From positions 186,001-250,000 of the forward strand of contig JAJXYD010000001.1 in assembly GCA_021780695.1 (NCBI GenBank): a DNA stretch of 64,000 nucleotides, in the 5' to 3' direction. Within the stretch, counting starts at the first letter, position 1. The number at the start of each line of letters is the position of its first letter. Made by a program: the position numbers and the translations under genes. The stretch is from Deltaproteobacteria bacterium. GTDB lineage: Bacteria; Desulfobacterota; Syntrophobacteria; Syntrophobacterales; Syntrophobacteraceae. Below, piece after piece: positions 43,056 through 51,915 of the stretch. The notes below the pieces were generated by a model. That model made no database searches. It was not told where the DNA came from and saw nothing but the letters and a program-made list of their open reading frames with translations.

Positions 43056-45290
43056 TCACTGCTTTAAGAAATACTCAGCCTTGGGATCGGCGCAGGAGTC
43101 AGTTGCCGGCAACCCTGTTTGGGGACAAATCGTTTGCCTGAGGATTCCGGCCGGAACATCGAAGCTGCGTGTGGGAATCCATGGCTGTGCAAGCTTCATG
43201 AACCTGGCCCAGATTTTTTCCGCGCTCTGCGCTCCGGCAAGATCGGTAGGAGTGTTGTCGTCATGCCCTACCCAGACAACCGTCAGCAGGTCGGGGGTGT
43301 AGCCGATAAACCACCCCCCCCCAAGCTCCGGCGTCACACTGCTTTGCCCGGCGCATTCGAAATTGATTCCAAGTTGCCGCACACCCTCGGCTGCGCCGCT
43401 TTGGACCGAACCCTGTAAAATGTTGGTGATAAGAAAGGCCTTTGCCGCGGAAGTAACGGTAGTAAAACCCATATGCCTCCGATCGATGACTTTGCCATTC
43501 TCGTTCACGACCTCTTTGAGGCTGTGGAAAAACGGCATTTTACCGCCTCCGGCCAGGACTGCGTAGGCCCTTGCCAGTTGCATGGGGGAAACTCCGAAAG
43601 CGCCCTGGACAAGCGAGGGCAGGTCTTGAGGGGCAGGTTCGATGCCCAGTTCTCTTAGCGTTCTTATAATGACGTCCACGCCCGTTTGATAGGCAAGATC
43701 GGTCGTGGCCGCATTTAGCGATTGCTCCAACGCCTGGCGGAAAGAAACTCTTCCCCGATATACGCCGTCGGGGTTCTTTGGTATCCAGGAAGTGCCCGCC
43801 AAATCGTAAGATATAGGCAGGTCTATAAGCCAGTCGGAGAGCTTGAAATGATCGAGCCCCGCAAGATAGAGGAAAGGTCGGGTAGAATCTCCGGCCGGGT
43901 AGTGGCCGTCAAGTGCCCGATCAAAGCTGCTCTGGTCATGGTCTTTGCCCCCGACCAGGGCGAAGAGTTCGCCTGTTTGGGGTTGCAAGGCTATTAAGGC
44001 CGCCTGGAGGTGTCGCGAAACAGGCACCGCGGAACTACTTGAACCCTCGAGGGGTTCGTTTTCGATTCCCGCCAGTCCGTCCCGGATTGCCTTTCGTGCC
44101 GCCGCAGCCATCTCGGGTTGCAGAGTCGTATAGATGTTTAGCCCGGCTGAGGACAGTTTGCCCGGATCGTAGAGAACCTGTGCCTGTATTCGGACATAAT
44201 CCACAAAATAGGGGGCAAGCTCGGCGCAAATTGATTCGGGGGCAAGCCTTAGGACTTCCACCAGCGCTGAATTGTATTCGGATGGGGAAATCATGCCTTG
44301 GGAAAGCATCTGCCCGAGGACCTCGTTTCTCCGTGCCAGGGCGGCCGCCCGGTTTGTGATGGGCGAATAGAAATTTGGCGCTCTTAGCATTCCCGCGAGC
44401 ATGGCCGATTGAGCCAGGGTGAGATCCTCGACGTTTCTCCCGAAGTAATAAAGGGCGGCTTCTCCGATTCCATGGATGGAGACCTTTCCAACATGGCCCA
44501 TATAGATTTCGTTTAAGTACATCTCCAGTATCTCGTCTTTTGTGTACAGCCCGTTAAGGATAAGAGACATGGAGAATTCGATAAATTTTCTGCGAAAGGT
44601 TCGGTTAGGTTCCAGAAAGTAGTTCTTGACCAGTTGCTGCGTTATGGTGGAACCGCCCTGAACGATCCGGCCCGCCCGTAAATCGGCAAACATCGCCCGG
44701 AGAATCCCCCTGGGGTCTATGGCGCCGTGTTCGTAGAACCTTCTGTCCTCGATTGCAAGGATCGCGTCTATAAGGTCTTGGGGAACCTGACGGATACTGA
44801 CAAGGAGCCTGCTCTGGTGTTTCGGCCCGTAGAGCCGGGCCAATTCGACCGGTTCGAGTTGAACGGAGGTAAGCTCCTTTTGGGCGCTTACGATATGGGC
44901 TATTCCCCTTTCATCGAAGACGAAGTGAACGAGCCTGGAGGCAATTTGCAGGCCTGGAAACTGGAAAGCCCTGAGGTGAACGGTTAAAACGTTGCCCGAC
45001 GACAGAAATTGTCCGGCAAGTACCGGTTCCGTCGGGGCCTCCGTGTAGCGGCGCTGCTCCAGCATGTCCCTTAGACGTTCAATCGAAATGGCCTGACCAG
45101 GATAAATCGGCACGGTCGAAGAAAAAACTATGGTGGGAATGCTCCATCTTCTCGATGAAAACCGTTTTTCGATTCTATTGTAGAGGTAGTAGGAAAAACC
45201 GGCGCCGGAAATGATGCAGAGCACAAGGAACAGGGAAAGCCCCCACAGGAAACGCCTGAGCCACCTCCGTTTTTTGATGAAAAGCTCCAT
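43056..45290 (-). CDS. Class A PBP (PBP1b-like): intact glycosyltransferase, degraded transpeptidase motifs
   Basis: Residues 13-35 form a membrane anchor. A UB2H-like region follows (about 60-150), then the GT51 peptidoglycan glycosyltransferase with EDRRFYEHG (catalytic Glu181), GGSTITQQLVKN and FIEFSMSLIL, all intact. The transpeptidase domain keeps SLN (about 524-526), but SxxK reads GDSTRPF around residue 468 (Ser and Lys not in register) and the KTG loop reads AGQSSVT near residue 649. The domain is otherwise full length, ending in WFIGYTPDLLTVVWVGHDD. It probably polymerises glycan strands but is unlikely to cross-link or bind beta-lactams. Four Cys occur near the C-terminus and in FECAG. 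Confidence 0.9.
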   Translation of the reverse strand: MELFIKKRRWLRRFLWGLSLFLVLCIISGAGFSYYLYNRIEKRFSSRRWSIPTIVFSSTVPIYPGQAISIERLRDMLEQRRYTEAPTEPVLAGQFLSSGNVLTVHLRAFQFPGLQIASRLVHFVFDERGIAHIVSAQKELTSVQLEPVELARLYGPKHQSRLLVSIRQVPQDLIDAILAIEDRRFYEHGAIDPRGILRAMFADLRAGRIVQGGSTITQQLVKNYFLEPNRTFRRKFIEFSMSLILNGLYTKDEILEMYLNEIYMGHVGKVSIHGIGEAALYYFGRNVEDLTLAQSAMLAGMLRAPNFYSPITNRAAALARRNEVLGQMLSQGMISPSEYNSALVEVLRLAPESICAELAPYFVDYVRIQAQVLYDPGKLSSAGLNIYTTLQPEMAAAARKAIRDGLAGIENEPLEGSSSSAVPVSRHLQAALIALQPQTGELFALVGGKDHDQSSFDRALDGHYPAGDSTRPFLYLAGLDHFKLSDWLIDLPISYDLAGTSWIPKNPDGVYRGRVSFRQALEQSLNAATTDLAYQTGVDVIIRTLRELGIEPAPQDLPSLVQGAFGVSPMQLARAYAVLAGGGKMPFFHSLKEVVNENGKVIDRRHMGFTTVTSAAKAFLITNILQGSVQSGAAEGVRQLGINFECAGQSSVTPELGGGWFIGYTPDLLTVVWVGHDDNTPTDLAGAQSAEKIWARFMKLAQPWIPTRSFDVPAGILRQTICPQTGLPATDSCADPKAEYFLKQ

Positions 45291-45397
45291 GCCCGATCGA
45301 TTACCAGTTGGTTAAGATTGGCTTTTCTAATCACCGGTCACTATTGCCTGGGCACTGTTTTTATCAGTTTGCGGTGATCGGTTTCTTTAGCGCCGGA

Positions 45398-46807
45398 TCA
45401 CCTCTTCTTGTCAAACCTTACAACGCACTCCAAATGAGGAGTATGTGGAAAAAGATCTATAGGCTGCACCTGCCCCATATCGTAGGCTTCCAGGAGAAGC
45501 GCCGCGTCTCTGGCCAGGCTGGCGGGGTTGCACGACACGGCAATGATTTTCTCCGGAAGAGTTTCAAGCAGGCTTTTGACTACTTTGGGATGCATCCCGG
45601 CCCTTGGAGGATCCACTATTACAACGTCGGGGCGTCCGGTCTGGGAGGCTTTGGCGATCACGTCCTTTAGATCGCCGCCCAAAAAAGAGCAGTTGTCGAT
45701 ATTATTGAGAATGCAGTTCTGGCGCGCATCCCTTACGGCTTCTTCGACAAGCTCGATTCCGATAACGCTTTTGACGCGCGAGGCGATATATAGCCCGATA
45801 CTGCCCGTTCCGCAATAGAGATCCCAAACCTTTTCGGACCCCTCGAACGCGGCGAGCCGGACGATTGTGTCGTAGAGCTCAAGGGCCGCCCGGCTATTGG
45901 TTTGAAAAAAGGAATGAGCCGAAATCCTGAAGCGAAGCTCTCCCAGCTTTTCTTCGATATGTCCCGGGCCAAAAACCACTCGGCTCGAATCCCCGATCGC
46001 GACCTGGGAGCTCTTCTGGCTTATGGAGTGGATAAAAGTTGTTATGCGCGGAAATTTAGAGAGCAGATGAGCGGCCAGAAGATCTATGCGCTCATTTGCC
46101 TCCGGGACGCCGGAGGTGATCAGATGCAAAAGAATCTGTCCGGTGGCCTTAGCCTCCCTTATGACCAAAAAGCGCCAAAACCCCTCGTGTGTGCGGACGC
46201 TGTAGGCGGCAAGGCCGCTTGCTGCCGCCCATTGCCTGACCTCCCCAAGTATGGCGCCTGCATCGAGGGACTGTAGAAAGCAGGTGTCGATATTTAGTAC
46301 CTTTTGGAAAAGCCCCCTCACGTGAAGGCCAAGTCCGAAAAGAGAGCGTTGGTCGAAATCCTGCTCCAGTTCCTCGGCGAGAAGCCAGCGCCTGTCGGAG
46401 AAGGTAAATTCCATTTTGTTTCTATAATGAAAAACATCCGGGGAGGCCGTGACTGGTTCGACATTAACTCCATCGGCCCCGCCAATGTGTTCTAGACACT
46501 CCGAGATGTGAGCCTTTTTCCAGAAAAGTTGCTCCTCGTAGGAGATGTCCTGCCAGAAACAGCCTCCGCAGACCCCGAAATGGCTGCATGCCGGAGGCTT
46601 GTATCCCGGAGCCCGCGAAATTGTTTCAAGCACTCTCGCCTCGGCGTAATTTCGCTTCTTTTTTGTTATGAGCGCCTTTACTCTTTGCCCCGGAGCCGCC
46701 CTGTCCAGGAAGACCACGTATCCGTCAACCCTGGAGAGACCTTTGCCGCCAAAGGCCAGCTTTTCTACCTGGAGCTCTATTTCGGCTCCCTTTGTTATAT
46801 ATCCCAA
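45398..46807 (-). CDS. 23S rRNA (uracil-5-)-methyltransferase, RumA/RlmD-RlmCD type
   Basis: The protein has 469 residues. A TRAM domain lies at residues 7-58, Fe-S cysteines at CSHFGVCGGC (about 78-87), the SAM-binding segment at VWDLYCGTGSIGLYIA, and catalytic motifs at VDPPRAGMHPKVV and SCNPASLARD (nucleophile Cys). The family makes m5U in rRNA (U1939 or U747). Which uridine cannot be told. The 215 bp between this gene and cheR hold no gene that I can support. Confidence 0.92.
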   Translation of the reverse strand: MGYITKGAEIELQVEKLAFGGKGLSRVDGYVVFLDRAAPGQRVKALITKKKRNYAEARVLETISRAPGYKPPACSHFGVCGGCFWQDISYEEQLFWKKAHISECLEHIGGADGVNVEPVTASPDVFHYRNKMEFTFSDRRWLLAEELEQDFDQRSLFGLGLHVRGLFQKVLNIDTCFLQSLDAGAILGEVRQWAAASGLAAYSVRTHEGFWRFLVIREAKATGQILLHLITSGVPEANERIDLLAAHLLSKFPRITTFIHSISQKSSQVAIGDSSRVVFGPGHIEEKLGELRFRISAHSFFQTNSRAALELYDTIVRLAAFEGSEKVWDLYCGTGSIGLYIASRVKSVIGIELVEEAVRDARQNCILNNIDNCSFLGGDLKDVIAKASQTGRPDVVIVDPPRAGMHPKVVKSLLETLPEKIIAVSCNPASLARDAALLLEAYDMGQVQPIDLFPHTPHLECVVRFDKKR

Positions 46808-47021
46808 TGTCTAATCCAATCCTTAAAACGGGTAAATTTTTATAATATCCGAAGTGAGGCAAAATGGAAACGGATTGGCGCCCTATTGCCGGGGGTATTC
46901 TGTTGTGGTTAATTGGTTTCAGGCATTTATCCAAGGATAGGCAAAAATTGTTCCGGCTCTTCATGCTTTTGACAATTGGAACAAATCAACCCTGTCCCGA
47001 TTGCCGGGGCAGCCCTTTGCG

Positions 47022-47876
47022 TTATGGTCCTTTTTTCCTGTAATAAATAGCCTTCTGGAATTCCACCATCTCGAATAACGTGCTATAGCCGCTTATGGTT
47101 TCGCCCGTTCCAAGGAACAGATAGCCGTTTGGTGCCATGGATCTCTCTATTCGGGCAAGCAGTTCGCATTTGAGGCTCTCGGAAAAATAGATCATGACAT
47201 TTCGCAGGAAAACAACATCGAAGCGTTGGGGTACTACGACAGGCAATTTTAGATTATTGGGTCTGAAGGAGACCATTTTTTTTACCCGATCGTCGATTTT
47301 CCAACAATTGGATTCCTGTTGAAAATAGCGTTCAAGGTGCTTTTGCCCAAGCCCACGCTTTATCGAAACCGAATCATAGATGCCCTCATCGGCCCTGGCA
47401 AGAGAAGTGGGGGAGATATCCGTTGCGAGTATGTGAACCCAGTTGTGGCATGCCGCATCTTTTTGGACGGTGCTGTAGAAGTCAAGCACCGTGATTGCCG
47501 TAGAATAGGGTTCCTGGCCCGTCGAGCAGGCTGCCGACCAGATGTCTATGCGCCTCCTTCGACCTTGCGCGATTTCATGCTCGTATTGGGGAAGGATTTT
47601 TTCCCCCAACACCTTATAAGGGTACTGGTCCCTGAACCAGAATGTCTCGTTGGTGGTGATTGCATCCACCATGAGCGTGCAAAGATGTCCCGAGGGCTTC
47701 GAAGTCCTGGCCTTGTGATAGAGTTCCGTATACGACGAGCAGCAGGATTGCTCCATGAGGGCGGCAAAGCGGTTTTCGATCAGGTATGCCTTGGTTTCGT
47801 TCAAAAATATTCCAGATTCTTCGTAAATGAGGTCTCTTAGCAGTTTGAATTCCAGATCGGTGAGTTGGGGCCTCAT
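47022..47876 (-). CDS. cheR: Chemoreceptor glutamate methyltransferase CheR
   Basis: An N-terminal helical domain (LTDLEFKLLRDLIYEESGIFL...) and a SAM methyltransferase domain (IWSAACSTGQEPYS, ILATDISPTSLARADEGIY, DVVFLRNVMIYF, LFLGTGETI) span 284 residues, the usual CheR length. It methylates receptor Glu residues for adaptation. Its start overlaps the cheB stop by 4 bp. It is the only CheR in the window and the last gene of the second chemosensory operon. It lacks the C-terminal pentapeptide-binding or TPR extras of some CheRs. Confidence 0.97.
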   Translation of the reverse strand: MRPQLTDLEFKLLRDLIYEESGIFLNETKAYLIENRFAALMEQSCCSSYTELYHKARTSKPSGHLCTLMVDAITTNETFWFRDQYPYKVLGEKILPQYEHEIAQGRRRRIDIWSAACSTGQEPYSTAITVLDFYSTVQKDAACHNWVHILATDISPTSLARADEGIYDSVSIKRGLGQKHLERYFQQESNCWKIDDRVKKMVSFRPNNLKLPVVVPQRFDVVFLRNVMIYFSESLKCELLARIERSMAPNGYLFLGTGETISGYSTLFEMVEFQKAIYYRKKGP

Positions 47877-49042
47877 CGCATTCCCCCTTTGAGCTCTTCT
47901 CCTCTTACCAATTCCAAAATTCGGTTTGCCATATTGCCAAGAGGCGTCCTCTCATCACAGAGACCCGCTTCCACAACGGCTCGCGGCATGCCGTAGACCA
48001 CGCAGGTCTCCTCGCTTTGAGAGATGCAGTAGCAGTTTTTTTCTTTAAGGGCCCGCACCCCCTCTGTGCCGTCGTTTCCCATGCCCGTCATTATGAGGGC
48101 AAGCACTCTGCCGCTACAGACTTTGGCCAGGGAATAAAACAGCACGTCCACCGAGGGGCGGCAACTGTTTACCGGAGGATCTGCGGTAAATCGTATCAGC
48201 CTCTTACCCAATACCACGCCGTTGCTCCTCTCGGCTATCACCGTCATATGGCGTCCTCCCGATGCTATGTAGGCGATATTTGGCATTACCTCTTCGCCGT
48301 CGACGGCTTCGCGCACCTCCAGGGCGGATTTTTTGTTCAGGCTTTGGGCTAGAGACGCCGTCATGAACTCCGGCATGTGTTGAACGATCAGCAGCGGGAC
48401 TCCAAGATCGGGGGGCAGCAGTGGAATAAGATCGGCAAGAGCGTTTGGCCCGCCGGTAGATACCCCGATGGCGATCAATTCAATCTTGCGATTGAAAGAG
48501 ACTGGATTTAAAGAGCGTAGCGCACCCGCAGGGTAGGTTCCACCGATTATGTCGGTGTGCGCCATGCGATTGGGTGTGCTTTCCTGCAGGACTGCGTGTT
48601 CATTGTGGCGTTGCCGGGTGAGGCGCGAGTTTCTGCGGGCCTTGTAGAGGCCGAACAAGGCCATTATGCGCCGGCGCAAAGAAAGAGCGGCCTCTTCGCT
48701 AAAATCCATTCCCAGACCGCTTATGGAATCAAGTAGCCCCAATTGGGTCGTTTGGATCTCGTCAAAGAGTTCTTCTGCGCCTTTGCTTATGGCGATTATG
48801 CCCATTATCGGATAAGTTTTGTGAACCTTCTCGAAAATCTTCACACTTTCGGCCAAAGGTGTGTCGACCTCGATCAGGGCGATGTCGGCCGGGTGCAGTT
48901 TTAGGCGTCCGACAGCACTAATTCCTGTGGCGACAGAATCAATAATTTCGATGTCTTCTCCGATGCCTCGTATTACTTTTGCGATAAAATCCCTGTTGTC
49001 GCTATTTTTCTCAACTATAAGGACCTTTAGGCTTTGGCTCAT
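47873..49042 (-). CDS. cheB: CheB methylesterase: intact catalytic domain, receiver with Glu at phospho-Asp
   Basis: The C-terminal methylesterase (about 190-385) has the whole triad: Ser in IGVSTGG, His in IVQHMP and Asp in MTGMGNDG, plus CRPSVDVLF. The N-terminal receiver (1-125) is degenerate: VDD is VEK, the phospho-Asp position reads ALIEVDTPL (Glu), and the conserved Lys is not seen. A linker of about 60 residues separates them. The enzyme may be constitutively active, phosphomimetic, or controlled by binding rather than by phosphorylation. It lies between the receptor gene and cheR. Confidence 0.95.
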   Translation of the reverse strand: MSQSLKVLIVEKNSDNRDFIAKVIRGIGEDIEIIDSVATGISAVGRLKLHPADIALIEVDTPLAESVKIFEKVHKTYPIMGIIAISKGAEELFDEIQTTQLGLLDSISGLGMDFSEEAALSLRRRIMALFGLYKARRNSRLTRQRHNEHAVLQESTPNRMAHTDIIGGTYPAGALRSLNPVSFNRKIELIAIGVSTGGPNALADLIPLLPPDLGVPLLIVQHMPEFMTASLAQSLNKKSALEVREAVDGEEVMPNIAYIASGGRHMTVIAERSNGVVLGKRLIRFTADPPVNSCRPSVDVLFYSLAKVCSGRVLALIMTGMGNDGTEGVRALKEKNCYCISQSEETCVVYGMPRAVVEAGLCDERTPLGNMANRILELVRGEELKGGMR

Positions 49043-49065
49043 AAGAACCCTTCCGTACTCACCGC

Positions 49066-50868
49066 TTAGAGACGAAGCTGGGTTACAAGTTCATGAAGCT
49101 TTCCGGAAAGCCTCGCAAGTTCCTCGGCCGCAGTGTTTGTAGCCCCGGCGCTCTTTGCCGTGCCTTCGACCGCGGAATTCATCGCGGCCACGTTTTCCGC
49201 GGCTGTTTGTGTTCCAAGGGCCGCCTGGGCGACATCCCGGGCGATCTCTTCCGCGCTCTTTGAAATATCTTCGATATTTCTGGATAGCTCCATTTCGGCG
49301 GCAACGGCCAGTTGAACATTTCGTGCCGTTTCGGCGGCCCCGTTTGCCGCTTGGAGTACATTTTCCGAAACCGAATTTGCCGCCAGCGCCGCCTCCGAGA
49401 TGCTGCGCGAGATTTCATTTGTCGTTGCCGTCTGCTCTTCAACCGCGGCGGCGATCGTGGACATAACGGAGTTGATTTCGGTGATAACGACTACGATTTC
49501 CTTTATGGCATCCACTGCTGAGGAGGTATTGGTCTGAATGGTCCCGATCCTTGCACGGATCTCTTCGGTAGCTTTTCCCGTCTGCCTGGCAAGTTCCTTT
49601 ACCTCGTTGGCAACAACGGCAAACCCTTTGCCCGCCTCTCCTGCTCCCGCAGCCTCAATTGCGGCGTTCAAAGCCAGCAGGTTGGTCTGAGCGGCAATGC
49701 CCTTTATCAGGTCCACCACGTCTCCAATTTCCTTGGCAGAGTGGCCCAGATCATGGACTATCTCGGAAGTATAGTGGGCCGACTTGGCGGCCCCGCCCGT
49801 TACCCCTGCTCCCCTGGCCGCGCTTCTGGCAACATCGTTTAAACAGCTGTACATCTCTTCAATGGCCGACGCAACCGTATGGACCGATGCCGACATCTCC
49901 TCGGCCGCGCTCGCAACCGTGTTAAGGTTGCTTGATACCGATTCTGTGGCCGTTCCGATTTCTTTCATGTTGGCAGAAATGGTGTTTGAGGTGGCGGCAA
50001 CCGAATAGATCTGAGAGCTCACCTGCTCTGAAGCCGCCGCCATGCAATTTATCCGGGCGGATGTCTGTTCTGTGGCGCTTGCTGCGGCATTGGAGCGACT
50101 GCTCATCTCTTCGGCCTTGGACGCCAAATGGAGCGATGTCGCGGATAAATTCTCCGAGGCCTGCGTAAGGGTGACGCTGGTATCGGTAAGATTTGCCGCC
50201 ATTTTCTGGAAATGGGTCACAAGGCGATGAAAAAGAAGGTATGTAATGAGAACCACCAACACCATGCCGATAACGCCAATGAAAATGCCCAAGTTCCGGG
50301 CGGTGCGCACCGCGTTGAAAGCCTCCTCGGCTGAGGAACTGACAAGTATGCCTCCCAACACCTTGCGTGAGTTTCCGTGACAATGATAGCAGCGGTTTTC
50401 ATTGAGGATCGGACGAAAGATGCTTATGCGGGAAACCCCGTTGATTCGTTCTGAAAACAGTTCTCCCCCGGGTTGGGAAGCGGCCATCGCCCCGGCAATC
50501 CTCTCCGTGTCGGTCTTGCCGGCTGTCATGGCAGATATCGGTTTTTTTACAAGGCTTGGATCTGTTGAGAAGGCAACCACACCGTCGAAATCGCAGACCC
50601 CAACCTCAATATCGGGAATTGCTCGTTTTAATCGGGCAAACTGCTGGCGCACCAAGTCGTTGTTGCCCGTGGAGAGCGCATCGTCCATGCCTCCTTCAAT
50701 CGTTGCGATCAGTATCTCTCCCTGGCGATTGACTTGGTTTTGTATCATTTTGTCCTGTGTCGCTATGGCGAGCGTGATCATGGCGCTAATGATCAGAAGT
50801 ATAACCAGGGATAGCGATGTAAGCGCTCTTACCCACATGTGCTCTTTAAAAAAAATACCTATCCTCAT
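49066..50868 (-). CDS. Chemoreceptor with periplasmic heme-c (CxxCH) sensor domain
   Basis: The protein has 600 residues: TM1 about 18-36, a periplasmic PAS-like sensor about 40-190, TM2 about 193-213, then the methyl-accepting domain with tip segment [20 protein letters not shown] and [17 protein letters not shown]. The sensor contains CYHCH at residues 160-164, a covalent heme-c site, as in the heme-containing receptors described in Geobacter. No clear HAMP follows TM2. The receptor shares an operon with a tetraheme cytochrome, so it probably senses redox potential, O2, NO or a related ligand at the heme. GAAGGA lies about 9 nt before the ATG. Confidence 0.93.
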   Translation of the reverse strand: MRIGIFFKEHMWVRALTSLSLVILLIISAMITLAIATQDKMIQNQVNRQGEILIATIEGGMDDALSTGNNDLVRQQFARLKRAIPDIEVGVCDFDGVVAFSTDPSLVKKPISAMTAGKTDTERIAGAMAASQPGGELFSERINGVSRISIFRPILNENRCYHCHGNSRKVLGGILVSSSAEEAFNAVRTARNLGIFIGVIGMVLVVLITYLLFHRLVTHFQKMAANLTDTSVTLTQASENLSATSLHLASKAEEMSSRSNAAASATEQTSARINCMAAASEQVSSQIYSVAATSNTISANMKEIGTATESVSSNLNTVASAAEEMSASVHTVASAIEEMYSCLNDVARSAARGAGVTGGAAKSAHYTSEIVHDLGHSAKEIGDVVDLIKGIAAQTNLLALNAAIEAAGAGEAGKGFAVVANEVKELARQTGKATEEIRARIGTIQTNTSSAVDAIKEIVVVITEINSVMSTIAAAVEEQTATTNEISRSISEAALAANSVSENVLQAANGAAETARNVQLAVAAEMELSRNIEDISKSAEEIARDVAQAALGTQTAAENVAAMNSAVEGTAKSAGATNTAAEELARLSGKLHELVTQLRL

Positions 50869-50956
50869 CCTTTGGTTTCCTTCCCTGTCGGGTTAAGACC
50901 GGGGGACCGGCCTGTAAGGTTCTCGACTCTTTGCCTTACCGAAATGAGGTGAACGG

Positions 50957-51436
50957 TCAATGGGCTCCGCCATACAACATGGGCCTGAATCGGAAAGCCT
51001 TCACCCGCTCAGGGTTGTGGCAGCTTTCACATGTTTTCGTCGATAGTACCTTGCGGATATCTTTGGGATCCGAAGTCTGAACGTGAATGCTGCCCGGACC
51101 ATGGCAGGCTTCACATCCGACCTGCTCAAGCCGGGGCGTTTCCCTGGCCGACCTGAAGCCTCCCGGTTTGCCATAGCCTGTGGTATGACATTCCAGACAA
51201 TTTTGATATTCTTGCTCGGTCAGTCCCTTTTTTAGTAGCAGGACATCCGTGTAGGAATGCGTTTTCTTGGAATATTTTTCAAAACGGTCATACTCTTCAC
51301 TGTGGCAGTTGCGGCAGGTTTGGGAGCCGACGTAGGTGGCCTGAGCTTTCGGCTTTTCATTGCCCGCGTAACCATGGGAAGTTGCGGCGAGCAAAACTGC
51401 GAAAGCTGCCAAAACTGGGAAAATGCATCTCGACAT
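50957..51436 (-). CDS. Periplasmic tetraheme c-type cytochrome
   Basis: The 159-residue protein has a signal peptide (1-24) and four CxxCH heme sites at 41-45, 80-84, 108-112 and 136-140, with extra His (for example His60 and His118) as possible distal ligands. The spacing resembles cytochrome c554-like families. The ATG at 51436 follows AAAGGAC. Its place between cheW and a heme-containing receptor in one operon suggests that it hands electrons or a redox signal to that receptor, or supplies a redox reaction the system monitors. Confidence 0.92.
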   Translation of the reverse strand: MSRCIFPVLAAFAVLLAATSHGYAGNEKPKAQATYVGSQTCRNCHSEEYDRFEKYSKKTHSYTDVLLLKKGLTEQEYQNCLECHTTGYGKPGGFRSARETPRLEQVGCEACHGPGSIHVQTSDPKDIRKVLSTKTCESCHNPERVKAFRFRPMLYGGAH

Positions 51437-51467
51437 GGGTTGTCCTTTCAAATCGCACTGTTTCTAA

Positions 51468-51896
51468 TCAGTTGCCGGCGTATTCGAGAATCTTTTCCGG
51501 ACGAAGAATTATTAGAAGCTGCTCTTCGAGCCTGACCACACCATCGACAAAATCTGCTTGTATTCGGCACGCGTTTGCCGGGCACTGCTCGATTCCCGCC
51601 TCGTCACATTGGACTATGTTTCCTATCGAATCAACCAAAAGACCCACTAATTGCTGCTTAAGGACAACGTTATGGCTTTCTTCGGTTAGCGGGCGGCGAG
51701 CAGCCAGTCCCAGCCGAATCCCCAGATCGAAAACCGTCAGGGTCTGTCCACGCAGATTGACAAGGCCCCGTACGTAAGCCGGGGCTCCAGGAGCCGGCGT
51801 AATATCGAGAAAGCGGTTTATCTCTTGCACTCTTAGAACATCCAGCCCCAGGAGATAACCGTCTATACTGAAGGTTACGTACTGTTTTGTCGCCAT
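51468..51896 (-). CDS. cheW: CheW-like coupling protein
   Basis: A CheW domain spans the whole 142 residues (YVTFSIDGYLLGLDVLRVQEI, VRGLVNLRGQTLTVFDLGIRLG, LVGLLVDSIGNIV). CGGAG precedes the ATG. It lies 19 bp after cheA and couples the heme receptor to the kinase. Confidence 0.95.
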   Translation of the reverse strand: MATKQYVTFSIDGYLLGLDVLRVQEINRFLDITPAPGAPAYVRGLVNLRGQTLTVFDLGIRLGLAARRPLTEESHNVVLKQQLVGLLVDSIGNIVQCDEAGIEQCPANACRIQADFVDGVVRLEEQLLIILRPEKILEYAGN

Positions 51897-51915
51897 AAGA
51901 CTCCGGTTTCCATCT

